64,000 nt of DNA from Asaia lannensis NBRC 102526. GTDB taxonomy: Bacteria; Pseudomonadota; Alphaproteobacteria; Acetobacterales; Acetobacteraceae. Below the pieces are notes generated by a model. That model was given only the letters and a program-made list of their open reading frames with translations. It did not search any database and was not told the origin of the DNA. Positions 52,348 through 59,418 of the stretch are shown piece by piece. Numbering within the stretch: the stretch's first letter is position 1; each line of letters opens with the position of its first letter. The stretch covers positions 1 to 64,000 of the forward strand of contig NZ_JAMXQU010000009.1 of the NCBI RefSeq assembly GCF_024054035.1. The letters are read 5' to 3'. The position numbers and the translations under genes are program-made.

Positions 52348-52728
52348 TCAGGCAGCACTCGCGTCACTGGCTTTTTCGGCCAAGCGTTCCGCGACAGAAG
52401 CCATGGCCGCTCGTTCTCCATCATTCATCGCTCTCCACATTCGCAAGAGCGACCGCTCATCGGCATCTTTGACCGTGTCGCGTGCGCTTTCGAGTTCCGA
52501 AACAGAAAGGCCGGTAAGGTAGTCGAGGGAAACACCGTAAAACTGGGCCAGATTGAAAGCCGCCTCAACGCTGATCCCAGTCTTCCCGCCTTCGGCGTTG
52601 GCGACATGCGACCGTGACACGTCTGCGGCTGCCGCAACATCGGCCTGGGTAAGTTTTCTACCCAGCTCGGCTGACTTGCGCAGGCGAATAGCTTGTAAGC
52701 GCTCGGCCATGATTTTGCGGTCAAACAT
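52348..52728 (-). CDS. CI-like phage repressor (XRE helix-turn-helix)
   Basis: 126 residues. The N-terminal XRE domain is clear: KLTQADVAAAADVSRSHVANAEGGKTGISVEAAFNLAQFYGVSLDYL. A short helical tail follows; there is no LexA-like peptidase domain, so inactivation by RecA cleavage is not expected, in keeping with an antirepressor-controlled switch. It reads leftwards away from the Cro-like gene across the operator region, and probably starts the transcript DUF3467, nuclease, DUF2283. Confidence 0.9.
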   Translation of the reverse strand: MFDRKIMAERLQAIRLRKSAELGRKLTQADVAAAADVSRSHVANAEGGKTGISVEAAFNLAQFYGVSLDYLTGLSVSELESARDTVKDADERSLLRMWRAMNDGERAAMASVAERLAEKASDASAA

Positions 52729-52761
52729 GAACTGATCTTAGCGCATTCTGTCCGCACATGG

Positions 52762-52776
52762 GTTTGCGTGGCAAAC
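52762..52776. promoter_or_regulatory. Putative repressor operator OR1
   Basis: GTTTGCGTGGCAAAC has perfect 6-base arms GTTTGC/GCAAAC around GTG. It lies between the divergent repressor and Cro-like genes. Confidence 0.85.
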
Positions 52777-52797
52777 AAAACGCTTGCGTCTGGTTGT

Positions 52798-52812
52798 GTT
52801 CGTGTGGCAAAC
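52798..52812. promoter_or_regulatory. Putative repressor operator OR2
   Basis: GTTCGTGTGGCAAAC, two bases different from OR1, 36 bp further right. It ends 7 bp before the Cro-like ATG, leaving no room for a ribosome site, so the gene may be leaderless. Confidence 0.75.
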
Positions 52813-52819
52813 CTTTTGC

Positions 52820-53020
52820 ATGACACCTAAAGAACTCATCGCCCTTGTGGGCGGCCCGAGCGCTCTTGCCAAAGTTTTGGGCGTCAAACACTCGACCCCG
52901 ATCCTCTGGAAAGAGATCCCCCCGCATCATTGCCCGAGCATTGAAGCGAATTTCGGCATCCCACGCGAAAAACTGCGGCCTGACCTGTTCGACCGCACCC
53001 ATGCAGGAGCCACCCAATGA
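52820..53020 (+). CDS. Cro-like (YdaS-type) regulator
   Basis: 66 residues from ATG 52820. MTPKELIALVGGPSALAKVLGV and ILWKEIPPHHCPSIEANFGIPREKLRPDLF are typical of YdaS-type Cro proteins: a helix-turn-helix with the Trp-x-x-x-x-I-P-x-x turn. It opens the right early operon and overlaps the next gene (ATGA). Confidence 0.85.
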   Translation: MTPKELIALVGGPSALAKVLGVKHSTPILWKEIPPHHCPSIEANFGIPREKLRPDLFDRTHAGATQ

Positions 53021-53148
53021 ACGAAACCCGACGAATTGCCCTCGGGAATGCGAAGCCGGTTGCGGCCCCATACTCCCTCTTCGGCACGGTCTCCGCGCTC
53101 GACCTGCAAAGCATCGCCAAGCGCATCGCAAGAAAGGGCGGGAAATGA
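53017..53148 (+). CDS. Small early phage protein (43 aa)
   Basis: 43 residues (MNETRRIALGNAKPVAAPYSLFGTVSALDLQ..., basic end KRIARKGGK). Coupled on both sides by 4-bp overlaps. Unknown. Confidence 0.6.
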   Translation: MNETRRIALGNAKPVAAPYSLFGTVSALDLQSIAKRIARKGGK

Positions 53149-53663
53149 GCGACACGAAGAAATGCGCGTATTGCAAAGCCACTTTTTTTCGCCCTCCGGG
53201 AGTTCGTCTCTCTAAGTGGATCCCCCGCCGCTTTTGTAGCGTAGCTTGCGGCGTACACTCTGGCGGTTCTGTCATCAGCAAGCGAACCTCCCAAAAGAGA
53301 GCGGCTGATCTGGCAAAAATCGACCCGAAGTATGCCAACTATTCCCTTGAGGACGTCATTCGCGATTGCGGCGGGATTGACGCGATTGCTGCGCACTGTG
53401 GAATGCCCAGACACGCGATCAGATATTGGCATCGGGTGCCGGACAAGCGTCGATATGCGATCCGCGACCTGTCCGGGGCACCGCTGGCAGTTATCGATCG
53501 CGTTACGAGGTCCAGCGCCAGCACAGTTCCGCCCGAAAACAAGCCGAAGATTACGCGCATTGATCCCCTTCCTGCCGGATCGCCCGAAACCTGGGGCGAA
53601 ATGATGCCGGGCATCTCGTGGGCCGACGCGCGGCGAAATATCGCGCAGATGGGGACGCGCTGA
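53145..53663 (+). CDS. Zinc-finger phage protein with HTH-like segment
   Basis: 172 residues from ATG 53145. The N terminus has CAYC and CSVAC knuckles 22 residues apart. The middle (YSLEDVIRDCGGIDAIAAHCGMPRHAIRYWHRVPDKRRYAI) is YdaS-like and could bind DNA. The C terminus (TWGEMMPGISWADARRNIAQMG) is typical of Acetobacteraceae phages. A regulator of the right operon is plausible. Confidence 0.65.
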   Translation: MSDTKKCAYCKATFFRPPGVRLSKWIPRRFCSVACGVHSGGSVISKRTSQKRAADLAKIDPKYANYSLEDVIRDCGGIDAIAAHCGMPRHAIRYWHRVPDKRRYAIRDLSGAPLAVIDRVTRSSASTVPPENKPKITRIDPLPAGSPETWGEMMPGISWADARRNIAQMGTR

Positions 53664-53685
53664 CATGAACGAAGCCCCCTGACCA

Positions 53686-53901
53686 TCAAATGACGACCAC
53701 GACCCCCACCGCAGCCGCAAACTGCTCGACCAGACGTTGCCGCGTCTGGCTGGCAGCGTGCGGGTGCAGCACCGACCAGAGCCGAGCCTGTCGCAGGATA
53801 TCGAGCGCGATCACGGGCGTTGTCATGCCCTGTGTTCGCCCTCGTTCGTCCGCGTCGATCAGCGGTCGGTCGTATGCGTGGGTGGTGGTGTCGTCGTCCA
53901 T
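53686..53901 (-). CDS. Possible minus-strand ORF inside the right operon
   Basis: 71 residues (MDDDTTTHAYDRPLIDADERGRTQG... AASQTRQRLVEQFAAAVGVV). Composition is protein-like and the gap between plus-strand genes here (286 bp) is otherwise empty, but it runs against the operon and has no ribosome site. Confidence 0.35.
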   Translation of the reverse strand: MDDDTTTHAYDRPLIDADERGRTQGMTTPVIALDILRQARLWSVLHPHAASQTRQRLVEQFAAAVGVVVVI

Positions 53902-53949
53902 GAAAGCCTCAAGAACTGTGGATCTGCTTCACAGTGATTGGAGCAAGAC

Positions 53950-54366
53950 ATGTTCAAAATGACGGAAATCTTTTCCGCCACGGCAGAAAGTTCGTTTCGC
54001 TTTACGCCCGAATCCGTGGCCAATTATTGCTCGGGTCTGATGCGCGAAATGGTCGAAAGCGATCACGACGCAACGCCCCGCAAACAAAAATTCCACCGTG
54101 CAGCCAGAGATACCGGGCTCACGGACGGACAAGTCAAACGGCTGTTTTACGGCGAGTGGTCGGCAATCCCGGCCCACGTCTTTCTAGCCGTCCAATCTGC
54201 CTATCGGCACCACCTCGACCGCGCCAGACGACAGGCCGAACACCAGGCCGCGCTGTACCGCGATCTATCCGAAAGATGGGACAATGAATGCGTTGGTTCA
54301 TCCACCGGCAAGCCGCAGAAATCCAATGGCTTGCCTGCATCCTTCTACGCGCCGCGCTCTGTCTGA
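53950..54366 (+). CDS. Phage hypothetical protein
   Basis: 138 residues from ATG 53950 with TTGGAG upstream. It is helical, with a central KFHRAARDTGLTDGQVKRLFYGEWSAIPAHVFLAVQ segment that looks like a helix-turn-helix. Unknown function. Confidence 0.6.
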   Translation: MFKMTEIFSATAESSFRFTPESVANYCSGLMREMVESDHDATPRKQKFHRAARDTGLTDGQVKRLFYGEWSAIPAHVFLAVQSAYRHHLDRARRQAEHQAALYRDLSERWDNECVGSSTGKPQKSNGLPASFYAPRSV

Positions 54367-54440
54367 AATGGGCCTCGGATCGCCTGAACCGTCTCGCCCT
54401 CGGGCTGATGGCTTGGGCAGATCGGAACGCCAGCCGGTAA
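54288..54440 (+). CDS. Possible nested 50-aa hydrophobic peptide
   Basis: The frame from ATG 54288 gives MRWFIHRQAAEIQWLACILL and continues with LKWASDRLNRLALGLMAWAD, an amphipathic membrane-like helix. It overlaps the end of the previous gene and ends at a TAA in AAGG context just before the next HTH gene. It could be a small membrane protein or only a coupling frame. Confidence 0.35.
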   Translation: MRWFIHRQAAEIQWLACILLRAALCLKWASDRLNRLALGLMAWADRNASR

Positions 54441-54670
54441 GGCGAAATCATATCGACGAAATCGACGTGTTCGGGATTGTAAACAACGCTGTGTACCGCG
54501 CTGGCAGCCAGACTGCTTTTGCCCGGCAAGCCGGAGTGAGCAAGCAGGCGCTCAATAATCAGATCCACTCGCGCGATGACCGCAACTTCACAGAAGAAGT
54601 CCTTGCCGCCGCTGGCCTGCGCCGCGTCGTGACCGTGCATTATGAATTTATCGAGGAAGCCCGCGCATGA
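54368..54670 (+). CDS. YdaS-like helix-turn-helix regulator
   Basis: 100 residues if started at ATG 54368; the conserved part begins only at IDEIDVFGIV (about residue 29). A shorter protein from GTG 54467 or an unusual start near 54452 is possible. AVYRAGSQTAFARQAGVSKQALNNQI is a clear helix-turn-helix, followed by a C-terminal GLRRVVTVHYEFI strand. It may regulate later genes. Confidence 0.6.
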   Translation: MGLGSPEPSRPRADGLGRSERQPVRRNHIDEIDVFGIVNNAVYRAGSQTAFARQAGVSKQALNNQIHSRDDRNFTEEVLAAAGLRRVVTVHYEFIEEARA

Positions 54671-55002
54671 GCGATTCAGATATGACAGGCCACAACAGCG
54701 GCATGTTTTTCGACCCTAACGAAGCCGCTGCCAGCCGTGCGCGACAGGCTGCCGATCCTGATTCTAACGTGGGCGGGATTGCCGTGGATCGCCTCCGTTC
54801 CGTGATCGAAAGAGTCGAGAGGCTCGAAGAAGAGCGCAAGGCGCTTGCAGGCGATATCAAGGATATCTTCAGCGAAGCCCGTTCGGCAGGCTTCGACGTT
54901 CCCACCCTGAAAAATATCATCAAGCTCCGCAAGAAAGAGCCGAACGAGATCGAGGAGCAGGAAACGCTTCTTGATATTTACAGACGTGCGCTGGGGATGT
55001 GA
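54667..55002 (+). CDS. Phage-encoded GapR/DUF2312 protein
   Basis: 111 residues. The C-terminal 75 residues are a complete DUF2312 domain (LRSVIERVERLEEERKALAG, IKDIFSEARSAGFDVPTLKNII, EEQETLLDIYRRALG). Cellular GapR binds overtwisted AT-rich DNA ahead of replication and transcription in alphaproteobacteria. A phage copy could aid replication of phage DNA or capture host topology control. The 35-residue N-terminal extension is phage-specific. Confidence 0.88.
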   Translation: MSDSDMTGHNSGMFFDPNEAAASRARQAADPDSNVGGIAVDRLRSVIERVERLEEERKALAGDIKDIFSEARSAGFDVPTLKNIIKLRKKEPNEIEEQETLLDIYRRALGM

Positions 55003-55005
55003 GCC

Positions 55006-55338
55006 ATGGGTAAAGCCTCACGCGACAAGGGCGCCAGGGTAGAGCGAAAGATCGTCACCCTGCACACAGAAGCGGGGGTTCGTGCTGAGCGCGTCCCCCT
55101 CTCTGGCGCAATGAAATTCCGCAACACGGCAAGTACAGATGTGGACGTGTACGCACGCGGCCCCGATGGAGCGCCGTTCGTGTGCGAAGTGAAGGCTCGC
55201 GCCAATGGCGAAGGATTTGCCACGCTCGAACGCTGGCTTGGGCAAGCAGACGCGCTCTTTCTCGTGCGCGACCGGCAATCACCCATGGTGGTGCTTCCGT
55301 GGGACCGCTGGCTTGAGATGCTGGGGGGGAAGTCATGA
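55006..55338 (+). CDS. Hjc-like Holliday-junction resolvase (PD-(D/E)xK)
   Basis: 110 residues. KGARVERKIVTLHTEAGVRAERVPLSG at the start, DVDVY with the metal-binding Asp, and CEVKAR with the Glu-x-Lys pair form the nuclease site; the end (ADALFLVRDRQSPMVVLPWDRWLEM) is typical of archaeal-type resolvases carried by phages. It would resolve branched DNA before packaging. Confidence 0.75.
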   Translation: MGKASRDKGARVERKIVTLHTEAGVRAERVPLSGAMKFRNTASTDVDVYARGPDGAPFVCEVKARANGEGFATLERWLGQADALFLVRDRQSPMVVLPWDRWLEMLGGKS

Positions 55339-56513
55339 GCATTGCAAGGCGATGGACAAAATGGTGGTGGCAGGACTGGCAGCGCGATCCAGCATTGCGG
55401 ATGTGCTCCCCGGCTGCACGCGGTATATGGATGGACCTCCTTGCAATCATGTTCGATGCAGAGCCATGCGGTCATTTGCTAGTTAACGGTCGCCAGCCGA
55501 CCGAAAGACAACTCGCAGCCGTGTGTGGCGCGAGTGTGGATGAACTGACCTCTTGCCTCTCAGAACTTGAGGAAGCGGGTGCATTCAGCAGGGCGGAAAA
55601 TGGCGTAATCTTCAATCGACGCATGGTCAGGGATAAGGCCATTTCCGATGAGGCTTCAGCAAATGGGAGTGAGGGAGGTAATCCATTTTTGCGGCGCGGA
55701 TCGGTTCCAAAATCCGACCGGGTCCGCCCGTATCGCAAATCAGATAGCCCAGAGAAGACAAAGCGCATTATCGCCCGCAGCAATGGAAAATGCTTCTGGT
55801 GCGGAGTAAAGCTGCGCCTGTCGGGGCAAGCTGGACCGGACTATTGCCACATCGATCACCTGAAGCCGGTTTGCGACGGTGGGTCGAATGATGAATCCAA
55901 CCTCGTGGCAGCCTGCGCAGCGTGCAATCACGCTAGGGCGCGGAAGGACTGGTCTCATCCTTCCGACCCCTACTTAGGGGTTAGTGTCGGATCATTCCGA
56001 CAGGACGGAAAAGCAAGTTCCGACCTTAAACACCAAGAAGCAGAAGCAGAAGCAGAAGCATATACCCCTATAGTCCCCACGGGGGACGAGCCGACGCTGG
56101 ATCTCGAAACGGAAGATCGAAAGACCGGATGCGAGACCGAGGGGCCAGCCAGGGACTTCGATGAATTCTGGACGGCCTACCCTCGCAAGGAGGGCAAGGC
56201 ATCGGCTCGACGCGCCTACGACAAGGCCCGAAAGAAGATCGGCCATGCCGCCATCATGCAGGCGATTGCGTCATGGCCGTTCGACGAGAATGTGCGGAAC
56301 GGGCAGGACTACCGGCCGCATCCTGCTTCATGGCTCAACGGCGAGCGGTGGAACGACGAGAGTGTCGTGCAGTCTGGGGCCCGACCGATCGCGCCGCAGT
56401 ATCCGGCCGAAGTCGAGGCAGCGCACAAGGCGGCAAAGCGCGAATGGGCAAGGAATGGCTTCCAAGGGGCGCCGCCCATGATCGAGGATTTCGCAGAGAA
56501 GGCACGGGCATGA
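55335..56513 (+). CDS. Phage replication protein with internal HNH domain
   Basis: 392 residues. N-terminal 100 residues: winged-helix initiator-like domain (RGIWMDLLAIMFDAEPCGHLLVNG, ERQLAAVCGASVDELTSCL). Residues about 140-205: an HNH module with CxxC (153-156), DH (174-175), N189 and CxxCN (194-198). A Glu/Ala-rich linker follows. C-terminal part: FDEFWTAYPRKEGKASARRAYDKA, as in DnaT/Rep-like phage proteins, where the C terminus recruits helicase. The HNH module looks inserted between two halves of a replication protein. DnaB follows two genes later. Confidence 0.75.
   Translation: MSIARRWTKWWWQDWQRDPALRMCSPAARGIWMDLLAIMFDAEPCGHLLVNGRQPTERQLAAVCGASVDELTSCLSELEEAGAFSRAENGVIFNRRMVRDKAISDEASANGSEGGNPFLRRGSVPKSDRVRPYRKSDSPEKTKRIIARSNGKCFWCGVKLRLSGQAGPDYCHIDHLKPVCDGGSNDESNLVAACAACNHARARKDWSHPSDPYLGVSVGSFRQDGKASSDLKHQEAEAEAEAYTPIVPTGDEPTLDLETEDRKTGCETEGPARDFDEFWTAYPRKEGKASARRAYDKARKKIGHAAIMQAIASWPFDENVRNGQDYRPHPASWLNGERWNDESVVQSGARPIAPQYPAEVEAAHKAAKREWARNGFQGAPPMIEDFAEKARA
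56036..56059 (+). repeat. Four tandem AGAAGC hexamers
   Basis: Perfect hexamer repeats encode the (Glu-Ala)n linker between the HNH and C-terminal parts of the replication protein; copy number could vary freely. Confidence 0.9.
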
Positions 56514-56689
56514 TCCAGCACATAGCCGATCCGTTCTTCGTGAACCGGCAACGCATGAATAGCACGTTTGCGGATGCGATCGTGCAAGGCGGACTGACAC
56601 GCGACGAGATCGAGGCAGAAATCGAGGCGACCACGAACGCCCTTCGCTACATTGCAGAGCTGCAATTCGGGAGGAATGACCGTGAGTGA
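56510..56689 (+). CDS. Small phage protein (59 aa)
   Basis: 59 residues, MIQHIADPFFVNRQRMNSTFADAIVQGG then an acidic helix (RDEIEAEIEATTNALRYIAEL). It overlaps the replication gene by 4 bp and the helicase start by 8 bp. It may be a small helicase-loader partner by position only. Confidence 0.55.
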   Translation: MIQHIADPFFVNRQRMNSTFADAIVQGGLTRDEIEAEIEATTNALRYIAELQFGRNDRE

Positions 56690-58169
56690 ATCCATTTTCC
56701 TCACCCCCAAGCGGTCCTTGGACACGTTCGAGGCTGAGTGTTCGCTTGTCGCAGGGATTTTGCTCAACAGCGGATCGCTCGATCTGGTCGATGACCTCCT
56801 GACGCCCGAGGCGTTCACGTCCGAAGCGTTGGGGGAAATCTACCGCATCGCCCGCGACCGCATCCAGTCGGGCAAGGCGTGCGACTTCATCACGATCCGG
56901 GGCGAAGCCCAGACAAACCCCAAGACGGCCGATTTCTGGAAGGCGTCGGCCCCGCAGCTCGCGACGGCCTTCGTCGGCAAGCCGGTCATGCGGGGATATG
57001 CCCGATCCATCGCAGACACCTACCTCCTTCGCCAACTCCGCGAGGAAGCGGAAAACCTGACGCTCGATGTGCTGCATTCCGGCGACAAGACCGGGGCCAT
57101 GCTGATCGAGGAATTGCAAGGGCGGCTTGAGAGCCTTTCACTGACCGGAGACGTTGAACGTCCTTCCAAGACCTCCGCGACCGCCGTGGACGCCCTCCTA
57201 GAGGCCACAGAATGCGCGTGGAAGGCAGGGGAAGCCCTTTCGGGTATCGATACCGGGTACGAGGGGTTAAACGGCCTCCTGAGCGGCCTGAAGCCGGGAG
57301 GCATGTATGTCATCGCTGCGCGTCCTGGCGTCGGCAAGTCATCCCTCATGCTCGGACTTGCGATGCGAGCTGCCCAACGTGCCGGCCGGGGGCTGATATG
57401 GTCCGGCGAAATGTCGGCCGAGGAACTGATGAGCAAGGCAATCGCGGGCAAGGTGGGGATGCCGGTTGACGTGATCGCTACTGGCCATTGGAAATTCCCC
57501 GATGGCGAAAGGCGCGCGGTATCACGCGAGGACATGGGCCGGATTGTGTCGGCCGGAATGCAGGCGCGGGATATTCCGCTCATGGTCGATGACCGGGAAG
57601 GCGCGACGGTTCAGCAGGTATTGACCAGGGCCCGGCGCATGAAGCGGCAAAAGGAGGGGCTTGCATTCATCGCGCTGGACTACCTGCAACTCATGGAAGC
57701 CAGCGCGGCCGTGAAGCGATCCGGCAATCGAACGGCCGAAGTCACCGAGATCAGCCGAGATGTGGCACGCATGGCGAGGGAACTGAACGTCCCTGTCATC
57801 GCCCTGTCGCAGCTCAACCGGCAATCAGAGAACCGCGAGGACCGCCGCCCTTCCCTTTCCGATATCCGCGACAGTGGCGCGATCGAGCAGGACGCCCGAT
57901 GTGTGATGGCGCTCTACCGTGAGGAAATGGCGTTGCGGCTGCGGCTTGGCGAGGATGGCGAGGTCAGCCGGAACAACGGCGAGAGTGACGCGGCGTATCA
58001 GAAGCGGGCGGCCGAAGTCCTCGAACGTCTGCGGAAGGTGACAGGCACGGCCGAAGTAATCGTGCTCAAGAACCGAGGCGGCCGGACCGGGATTGTCGAG
58101 ATGCAGTTTGACGGCCCCTCGACGTGGTTCCGTGGATCGGATGAGCGCCAGAACAGCGAGGCTTGGTGA
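56682..58169 (+). CDS. Replicative DNA helicase, DnaB family
   Basis: 495 residues from GTG 56682, chosen because GGAGGA lies 6 bp before it; ATG 56676 would sit too close. An N-terminal DnaB domain (AECSLVAGILLNSGSLDLVDDLLTPEAF) and the RecA-like core follow: ARPGVGKSS (Walker A), LAFIALDYLQLM (Walker B) and SQLNRQSENREDRRPSLSDIRDSGAIEQDA (motifs H3/H4). It unwinds DNA at the phage fork. Confidence 0.94.
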   Translation: MSESIFLTPKRSLDTFEAECSLVAGILLNSGSLDLVDDLLTPEAFTSEALGEIYRIARDRIQSGKACDFITIRGEAQTNPKTADFWKASAPQLATAFVGKPVMRGYARSIADTYLLRQLREEAENLTLDVLHSGDKTGAMLIEELQGRLESLSLTGDVERPSKTSATAVDALLEATECAWKAGEALSGIDTGYEGLNGLLSGLKPGGMYVIAARPGVGKSSLMLGLAMRAAQRAGRGLIWSGEMSAEELMSKAIAGKVGMPVDVIATGHWKFPDGERRAVSREDMGRIVSAGMQARDIPLMVDDREGATVQQVLTRARRMKRQKEGLAFIALDYLQLMEASAAVKRSGNRTAEVTEISRDVARMARELNVPVIALSQLNRQSENREDRRPSLSDIRDSGAIEQDARCVMALYREEMALRLRLGEDGEVSRNNGESDAAYQKRAAEVLERLRKVTGTAEVIVLKNRGGRTGIVEMQFDGPSTWFRGSDERQNSEAW

Positions 58170-58435
58170 TGGAAGAACCCATGAAAAACCCAGCAAAACC
58201 GAGCGATTTCGGTACAAACAGGACTCGGGGTGTGGTAGGATCGGGCATGAGCGAAGATGACGAAATCGGCATTGTTGCCGGGGCGCTTTGGTTGGCTTCC
58301 CTTGTGGCGGGAATACTCGCTGTTTGGCTGAACTCTGGTGGAGCGGGTGGGGTAATGTCGCTGGTGACGGTTTGGTTTGCTGTCCCGGCCTTCGTTGCCG
58401 TCGTTGCGTTCATCATGCGGATTTCGACGCAATGA
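58169..58435 (+). CDS. Small two-span membrane protein
   Basis: 88 residues; start at ATG overlapping the helicase stop, or at 58247 (MSEDDEIGI). Two hydrophobic helices (IVAGALWLASLVAGILAVWL and VMSLVTVWFAVPAFVAVVAFIM). Unknown role, one of three small membrane proteins before terminase. Confidence 0.5.
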   Translation: MEEPMKNPAKPSDFGTNRTRGVVGSGMSEDDEIGIVAGALWLASLVAGILAVWLNSGGAGGVMSLVTVWFAVPAFVAVVAFIMRISTQ

Positions 58436-58620
58436 GCGAAACGAGAAAAGCCGCAATCGTTGCGGGTGTTTGCTGGGCGCTATCCCTCCCGCTGATCGAG
58501 GCAGCCGCCTACTGCGACACTGGCATTGCATCGAACATGTTCGGATGGGGCGCGATTTGGGTTTTTTCCATGGGCGTATTCGCTGCGGCGACAGCGATGG
58601 TTTTGGGGAATGACGCATGA
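58432..58620 (+). CDS. Small two-span membrane protein
   Basis: 62 residues: AAIVAGVCWALSLPLIEAAAY and AIWVFSMGVFAAATAMVL form two spans. Coupled to neighbours by 4-bp overlaps. Confidence 0.5.
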   Translation: MSETRKAAIVAGVCWALSLPLIEAAAYCDTGIASNMFGWGAIWVFSMGVFAAATAMVLGNDA

Positions 58621-58919
58621 GCGAAACGACGAAACGGGCGATCCCGACCGACCTCATGGACACCGGCAAGCGATGGGCCGACCGAGTGGACGCAACGCAC
58701 CTCATCGCCAAGCCTGTGCCGTATCACGTCGCCAGAGCCAATTTGCGGCCCGCTGAGGGCGGTGCAAAGGACGAGACGACAAACTCACCGGAGGAAATTG
58801 GAACGGCCTGTACGGGGCGGAAAATAGGCCCTGTGACGGCGGAGGAAAGTTACTGCCTGAGAGGCTTAGGCATGTCTGATAATGCGCGGGGTGGATTTGG
58901 CGGGAGTGTGAAACAATGA
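58617..58919 (+). CDS. Phage hypothetical protein
   Basis: 100 residues, soluble and polar (IPTDLMDTGKRWADRVDATHLIAKPVPYHVA). No family recognised. 4-bp overlaps on both sides. Confidence 0.5.
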   Translation: MSETTKRAIPTDLMDTGKRWADRVDATHLIAKPVPYHVARANLRPAEGGAKDETTNSPEEIGTACTGRKIGPVTAEESYCLRGLGMSDNARGGFGGSVKQ

Positions 58920-59113
58920 GACCAGCCGTTGCCCTATATGCAATCCTTATCCTCGGGTTCGCTATCCTCTGGGGATACTACGCCTACAGTGCGTTTGCAG
59001 CTCATCATACCCACACTGGGTGGTTGTCTTTGGTTGCGGCTTTGCTGTTGGCGTTCGCTGGAACCTGGGCGGCTGTTGCGGTTTTTCGCGCTTCTGGCGG
59101 GGAGTGGGTTTGA
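58916..59113 (+). CDS. Small two-span membrane protein
   Basis: 65 residues, nearly all membrane (LYAILILGFAILWGYYAYSAFAAHH and WLSLVAALLLAFAGTWAAVAV). Its stop shares a base with the next ATG. Confidence 0.5.
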   Translation: MRPAVALYAILILGFAILWGYYAYSAFAAHHTHTGWLSLVAALLLAFAGTWAAVAVFRASGGEWV

Positions 59114-59418
59114 TGGCGGACGCGGTTTCTAACGCAGGAAAACCGCGGGGAAGGCCGTTCAAGCCCGGCAACAACGCGAACCCAGCAGGACGCCCCAAAG
59201 GCACGCGCAACAAGCTCTCCGAGAACTTCGTTGCAGCCCTTTACGCTGACTTCGAAGAGCACGGCATTCGGGCCATTCAAGAAATGCGGGCCGAGAAGCC
59301 GGGCGATTACGTCAAGGTTGTCGCGAGCCTAATACCGGCACAGTTCCAGCAGGTCGATGAGGATGGCAAGGTGCAGACGCTCGGCGTGATCGCCCTGCCC
59401 GTCAAGGGCTCGAAGTGA
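59113..59418 (+). CDS. DUF5681-type protein, probable terminase small subunit
   Basis: 101 residues. The opening KPRGRPFKPGNNANPAGRPKGTRNKLSENFVAALYADF is the DUF5681 signature found directly before large terminase genes. It should bind the packaging site. It overlaps the large terminase by 4 bp. Confidence 0.8.
   Translation: MADAVSNAGKPRGRPFKPGNNANPAGRPKGTRNKLSENFVAALYADFEEHGIRAIQEMRAEKPGDYVKVVASLIPAQFQQVDEDGKVQTLGVIALPVKGSK

Noticed and set aside
53690-53962. 90-residue plus-strand frame in the gap of the right operon
   Set aside because: Ser/Arg/Thr-rich shadow composition and no ribosome site; the minus-strand frame there is slightly more protein-like and is listed with low confidence.
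56036-56059. Start of a CRISPR-like repeat
   Set aside because: Only a 6-bp tandem repeat within a coding linker, with no spacers.
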